From: DATFNI01 sp963787205
Lineage (GTDB): Bacteria > Bacteroidota > Rhodothermia > Balneolales > DATFMH01
DNA length: 64,000 nt
Reading direction: 5' to 3'
Assembly: GCA_963787205.1 (NCBI GenBank)
Contig: CAWBCD010000012.1
Coordinates: 1-64,000, forward strand
The notes beneath the pieces were generated by a model. The model saw only the letters and a list, made by a program, of their open reading frames with translations. It did not search any database and was not told where the DNA came from. A program made the position numbers and the translations under genes. Of the stretch, positions 60,588 to 64,000 are shown piece after piece. Position 1 is the first letter of the stretch; each line of letters starts with the position of its first letter.

Positions 60588-60967
60588 TATAAATTCCAGA
60601 ATTACATTCAGCGGTTTTCATTATGAAAGATACCAAAATGAAACATGAATTTTGATGAGAAGGGTCCCCAATAAAGCAGATCAAATGATCAACAGCTAAA
60701 TCTTGTTAAAACAAAATAGTTACAAAAGTCAAAACTTGTAAAACTAATGCACTTTATTTTGTACAACGCATTTTGATTTTTTTCTTGTTTATACTTTGGA
60801 GCAGTCGTACTAATATCTGACATTTTCGTGCATTAATCCCGAGACCAGATAGCAAAACTTTGTTGTTTGGTTACCAAGAACTTAAAGGTTCTGCCAAGAA
60901 GGTTTAGAAATGGTATTAGATCTATCCGTTAACGTAGTTGTAAATTTTCCCGCTTTCAGACCAAAAA
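60588..60967. other. Intergenic region between luxE-like and DUF5916 genes
   Basis: A 380 bp AT-rich region between divergent genes. TACTTTG (60792-60798) with a TTTTG 17-21 bases before it resembles a Bacteroidota-type promoter for the DUF5916 gene, but the spacing is imperfect. No repeat or RNA gene seen. Confidence 0.35.
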
Positions 60968-63208
60968 ATGGCCATATTCAGCATTATTTTGTTGTCAATT
61001 CTTTCAACGTTACTTCCATCTGTAAGAAATGCTACCGTATTCACTAATCCTTTTATAATAATTAAGGCGGTACGCATTAATCATTCAATAAAAATAACCG
61101 GTCACCTAAGCGATCCCGCCTGGAAACGTGCCCAACCTGTTTCTCTCACAAATGAGTTTCAGCCCATCGATAAACACCAGACACTGCAAAAAACAAAAGT
61201 CCTGGTTTTATATAACAAATCAACACTGTACATCGCATTCCTTTGCCGGGATACGCATCCTTCACGGATACGAGCCCATATTTCTGACCGGGATAAGATT
61301 TTCAACGATGACTATGTGGGCGCAATCATTGATCCCTATGACAATAATCAGCATGCCTATGAATTTTTTGTAAACCCGCTGGGTATCCAGGCTGACGCTA
61401 TGCGAAGCGGTAATCATGAAGACGAAAGTTTCGATGCCCTCTGGTATTCAAAAGCGGCGGAAAGCGACTCAGGATACACAGCAGTGATGGCAATCCCATT
61501 TAAGAGCCTCGGTTTTCCGAATAAACAAGTGCAAAACTGGTCTGTCCAGTTTATACGAAATTATCCGCGGCGGAATGATTACATATTTTCGTGGACATAT
61601 GTTAATCTGAATGAGTCATGTTTTTTGTGCCAAAATGGAAGACTGACCGGGCTGAGAAATGTAAACAGCTCCAATACCGTCGAGTTTCTACCCTATGTTA
61701 TTGCGACCAAAAGCAGTGGGTTAAACAATACAGACGATCCGACATCGGGTTTTAATACGGGGCCCGTAAAACCAAGGGTGGGTGGAAGCGTTTCCTATTC
61801 TCCCAACTCTTCCCTATCACTGGATGCCGTCTTCAATCCCGATTTCAGTCAAGTCGAAACAGATGCCACCCAGATAAGCGTGAACAACACGTTTGCTATT
61901 TCCTATCCTGAAAAGCGACCGTTCTTTATGCAAGGGGCCAGCCTGTTTCATACACCTTTCAATATTTACTATTCCAGGATGATCAGCGATCCTCTCACAG
62001 CTGGTAAGTTCACAGAAAAAAGCGGGAATTTTTCACTTGCCATGCTCACGGCCTATGATCGTAACGCCAGTTTTATTTTACCCGGTCTGGAGGGTAGCTC
62101 GGAAGCGACCTCCAACCTGCAGGATTATGTAAATGTGCTCAGACCCAATTTCAATTTTGGCTCTGATTCGCACATTGGAGGAATTATCACGACCAGGAAT
62201 ATCAATCAGGCGCACAACTACGTGGCCAGTGTCGACTGGGACATGAAAGTCATGGATCATTATTACTTCAGAGGACAGACTGCCATAGCAAATACCATGG
62301 AGCTCAACAATGATTCTCTTTCTTCTCAGTTCGATAACCGCACGTTCGGGCATTCGAATTTTGATGCTGCTTTCAATGGGCAGCATTATAACGGGATCGC
62401 TTTTCGCGCCGGTTTCGAGCGACGCGCCAAATACTACACATTCAGGTTCAGGTACCGGCAGTTGTCCCCCACATTTCAGGCCCAGGAAGGCTTTATTACG
62501 CAAACTAATATCCGGCGATACGATGTCGATCAGCAAATCAATTATTACCCGGGGAATGCCATTCTCGATCACGGGCAATTCCATATGCAGGGGCAGTTGC
62601 GCTACGATTATAGCGGCCGGTTGATGTCACGCAATGTAACGGTGGATATGTTCAACCAGTTTACACATCAGACTGGCCTTTATATCGGCTATAGTCTTGT
62701 TAATGATATTCGCTACGATAATATCATGTTCAAAAACCTGCATCATATTCATGTTGGTTTCCACTCAAATGCGTCCGATATCCTTTCCTTTGGAGGGCAT
62801 ATCGATGCAGGACGTTATATTTATCATGATAACCCAAGCCTGGGACATGGATACAATGTATCAGGCGGCATCACGATAAAACCAACGTCACAGCTTCATC
62901 TTCATCTTTCCTATGACTATTCCCAGCTTTTATCTGTTGCAAACGGCGAAAAATACTACAGCGGTGATATCATACGCATGACGAGCATCTATAATTTCTC
63001 CTCTAAACTATTTGCACGGCTCATCACGCAATATGACTCATTTTCAAAGGAATTTCAGATCTACCCGTTGATCTACTACAAGTTAAATCCCTTCACCATT
63101 TTCTACGCCGGTATGACCGACTACATGGATAATTTTGGTCAACCCTATGGATTCCGGCAGACCAATCGTGAGTTCTTTGTGAAGTTTCAGTACTTGGTTA
63201 GACTTTAG
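60968..63208 (+). CDS. DUF5916-domain outer-membrane protein (1)
   Basis: A 746-residue exported protein: signal-like N-terminus (MAIFSIILLSILSTLLPSV), then a CBM9-like beta-sandwich (~35-230, with ITGHLSDPAWKRAQPVSL, DDYVGAIIDPYDNNQHAYEFFVNPLGIQADA and FDALWYSKAAESDSGYTAVMAIPFKSL), then DUF5916, a long beta-barrel-like region (SPNSSLSLDAVFNPDFSQVETDATQ, then PEKRPFFMQGASLF). The family is common in FCB bacteria and of unknown role. The last codons and stop are followed by a short tandem repeat. A paralogue begins 198 bp downstream. Confidence 0.85.
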   Translation: MAIFSIILLSILSTLLPSVRNATVFTNPFIIIKAVRINHSIKITGHLSDPAWKRAQPVSLTNEFQPIDKHQTLQKTKVLVLYNKSTLYIAFLCRDTHPSRIRAHISDRDKIFNDDYVGAIIDPYDNNQHAYEFFVNPLGIQADAMRSGNHEDESFDALWYSKAAESDSGYTAVMAIPFKSLGFPNKQVQNWSVQFIRNYPRRNDYIFSWTYVNLNESCFLCQNGRLTGLRNVNSSNTVEFLPYVIATKSSGLNNTDDPTSGFNTGPVKPRVGGSVSYSPNSSLSLDAVFNPDFSQVETDATQISVNNTFAISYPEKRPFFMQGASLFHTPFNIYYSRMISDPLTAGKFTEKSGNFSLAMLTAYDRNASFILPGLEGSSEATSNLQDYVNVLRPNFNFGSDSHIGGIITTRNINQAHNYVASVDWDMKVMDHYYFRGQTAIANTMELNNDSLSSQFDNRTFGHSNFDAAFNGQHYNGIAFRAGFERRAKYYTFRFRYRQLSPTFQAQEGFITQTNIRRYDVDQQINYYPGNAILDHGQFHMQGQLRYDYSGRLMSRNVTVDMFNQFTHQTGLYIGYSLVNDIRYDNIMFKNLHHIHVGFHSNASDILSFGGHIDAGRYIYHDNPSLGHGYNVSGGITIKPTSQLHLHLSYDYSQLLSVANGEKYYSGDIIRMTSIYNFSSKLFARLITQYDSFSKEFQIYPLIYYKLNPFTIFYAGMTDYMDNFGQPYGFRQTNREFFVKFQYLVRL

Positions 63209-63235
63209 ACATGAGACATGAGACATGAGACATGA
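63208..63235. repeat. Heptanucleotide tandem repeat (4 units)
   Basis: Four exact copies of GACATGA start at the last base of the DUF5916 stop codon, flanked on both sides by GACTTTAGA. Slippage here would not alter the protein. It lies between two paralogous genes. Confidence 0.7.
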
Positions 63236-63405
63236 GACTTTAGATAAAAAATGGTTATAAAATATTTCCTATAAGTACGTGTATAAATAATTCCGCGCCT
63301 TAACTCATTGAATATCCTCTCTTATGCAATCGCAACTTTCCCGTGCAATCCCGTATCAGGTAGTGTATATCATTATAAATTTACATCTACATATACGAAC
63401 ACTGT

Positions 63406-64000
63406 ATGGGCTTGTTATTGTTACTGATTTTGGGATTCCCTCTGCTATCACATGCACAACAAAAAGACACCACTCGCCGAAGAAGGCTTCAACCGACATA
63501 TGTCAATCGCGACGTGAAACTTACCGGACGAATGGATGATCCGGCCTGGAAGCTTGCGAAACCCGTTAATATTCAGTACGAGATTCAACCGGACGACAAG
63601 GCCATTGCGCCTGTAAGGACACAAGCCAGAGTGCTCTACAATAAACAATTTCTCTACATCGGGTTTATATGCCAGGATCCCCATCCAGATCAAATAAGGG
63701 CACATATCACCGACAGGGACAGTGACTTTCAGGATGATTTTGTGGGTGCCATTATCGATCCTTACAATAATCACCAAAATGCCTACGAGTTCTTCGTGAA
63801 CCCCAAAGGTATCCAGTCGGATCTGATGCGAACCGGCAATAATGAAGATGGCAGCTTCGATGCTCTTTGGTATTCCAAAGGAGCCATAAATGACACGGGC
63901 TATACGGCTGTCATAGCGCTTCCATTCAAAAGTTTACATTTCCCTAACCGGAATATTCAGAACTGGTCTGTAGAACTGTTTCGTAACTATCCCCGTTCAA
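63406..64000 (+). CDS. DUF5916-domain outer-membrane protein (2), cut by window end
   Basis: An open frame from ATG 63406 to the end of the window (198 codons visible). It begins with a signal peptide (MGLLLLLILGFPLLSHAQ) and continues with a CBM9-like domain closely similar to that of the preceding gene: LTGRMDDPAWKLAKPV, DDFVGAIIDPYNNHQNAYEF, NPKGIQSDLM, DGSFDALWYSKGAINDTGYTA and IALPFKSLHFPN. An in-frame TAA at 63376-63378 and the signal peptide fix this start. It is a tandem paralogue of the gene at 60968-63208. Confidence 0.85.
   Translation, partial: MGLLLLLILGFPLLSHAQQKDTTRRRRLQPTYVNRDVKLTGRMDDPAWKLAKPVNIQYEIQPDDKAIAPVRTQARVLYNKQFLYIGFICQDPHPDQIRAHITDRDSDFQDDFVGAIIDPYNNHQNAYEFFVNPKGIQSDLMRTGNNEDGSFDALWYSKGAINDTGYTAVIALPFKSLHFPNRNIQNWSVELFRNYPRS

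Noticed and set aside
1..64000. tRNA or rRNA genes
   Set aside because: I looked in the larger gaps for T-arm (GGTTCGAATCC-like) and acceptor pairings and found none that fold. A tRNAscan run would decide this.

Overview
The window looks like a chromosomal segment of a moderate-GC bacterium of the Bacteroidota/Balneolota (FCB) assemblage. The markers are PorV/PorQ-type outer-membrane proteins, a C-terminal FlgD-like sorting domain, DUF4249 and DUF4837 lipoproteins, several TonB-dependent receptors with an N-terminal carboxypeptidase-regulatory-like domain, DUF5916 proteins and an xerC-hpf-hprK cluster. HPr kinase and the mix of sigma70-like promoters with a TAnnTTTG element fit a Balneolota-like lineage better than classical Bacteroidia, but the phylum is an inference. 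No rRNA, tRNA, CRISPR array or prophage was seen.

Layout. 1-7.3 kb: the end of an alpha-L-fucosidase, a block of interspersed repeats, and a tolC-MFP-RND efflux operon (minus strand). 6.8-16.1 kb: a PepSY-like secreted protein, MgtE, an OmpR-type response regulator with its histidine kinase, a TonB-dependent receptor, DedA and a YVTN beta-propeller protein; matching short operator-like repeats link several of these promoters. 16.3-20.3 kb: a beta-helix lipoprotein and a large TonB-dependent receptor. 20.7-33.5 kb: housekeeping genes (N-carbamoylputrescine amidase, methyltransferases, XerC, HPF, HPr kinase, M23 peptidase, RsmB-like enzyme, response regulators, TrkA/TrkH), with a decayed trmH and an apparent frameshift in trkH. 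34.4-44.0 kb: a DUF4837 lipoprotein, then a complete trp operon on the minus strand in the order trpL-trpE-trpS-trpGD-trpC-trpF-trpB-trpA. 44.1-47.7 kb: a DUF4249 and TonB receptor pair. 48.0-49.7 kb: an SPW membrane protein, HicAB and a broken nuclease-like gene. 49.7-53.7 kb: mprF-acvB lipid lysinylation. 53.9-58.5 kb: a surface cluster of lipoprotein, Asp-box propeller, PorV-like and PorQ-like proteins. 58.5-60.6 kb: luxC/luxE-like fatty-acyl reduction genes. 61.0-64.0 kb: two tandem DUF5916 genes, the second cut by the window end.

The most notable system is the trp operon. Its promoter gives a leader encoding a 16-residue peptide with three consecutive Trp codons (MFTTSFHTDSWWWPAR), followed by a rho-independent terminator that ends 9 nt before the trpE start. 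A 9-base segment overlapping the leader stop codon is perfectly complementary to the 5' arm of the terminator, which gives a simple two-state attenuator. Because trpS lies inside the operon, this attenuator would set both tryptophan synthesis and tRNA-Trp charging from the level of charged tRNA-Trp. The operon is also studded with short palindromic repeats, one of which forms the last ~43 codons of trpC.

The window has two single-base frameshifts in otherwise intact genes (trkH, trpGD). These may be sequence errors. It also holds two genes with genuine decay: trmH (frameshift, nonsense codon and missing 3' half) and a nuclease-like gene with two TGA codons at expected Trp positions.
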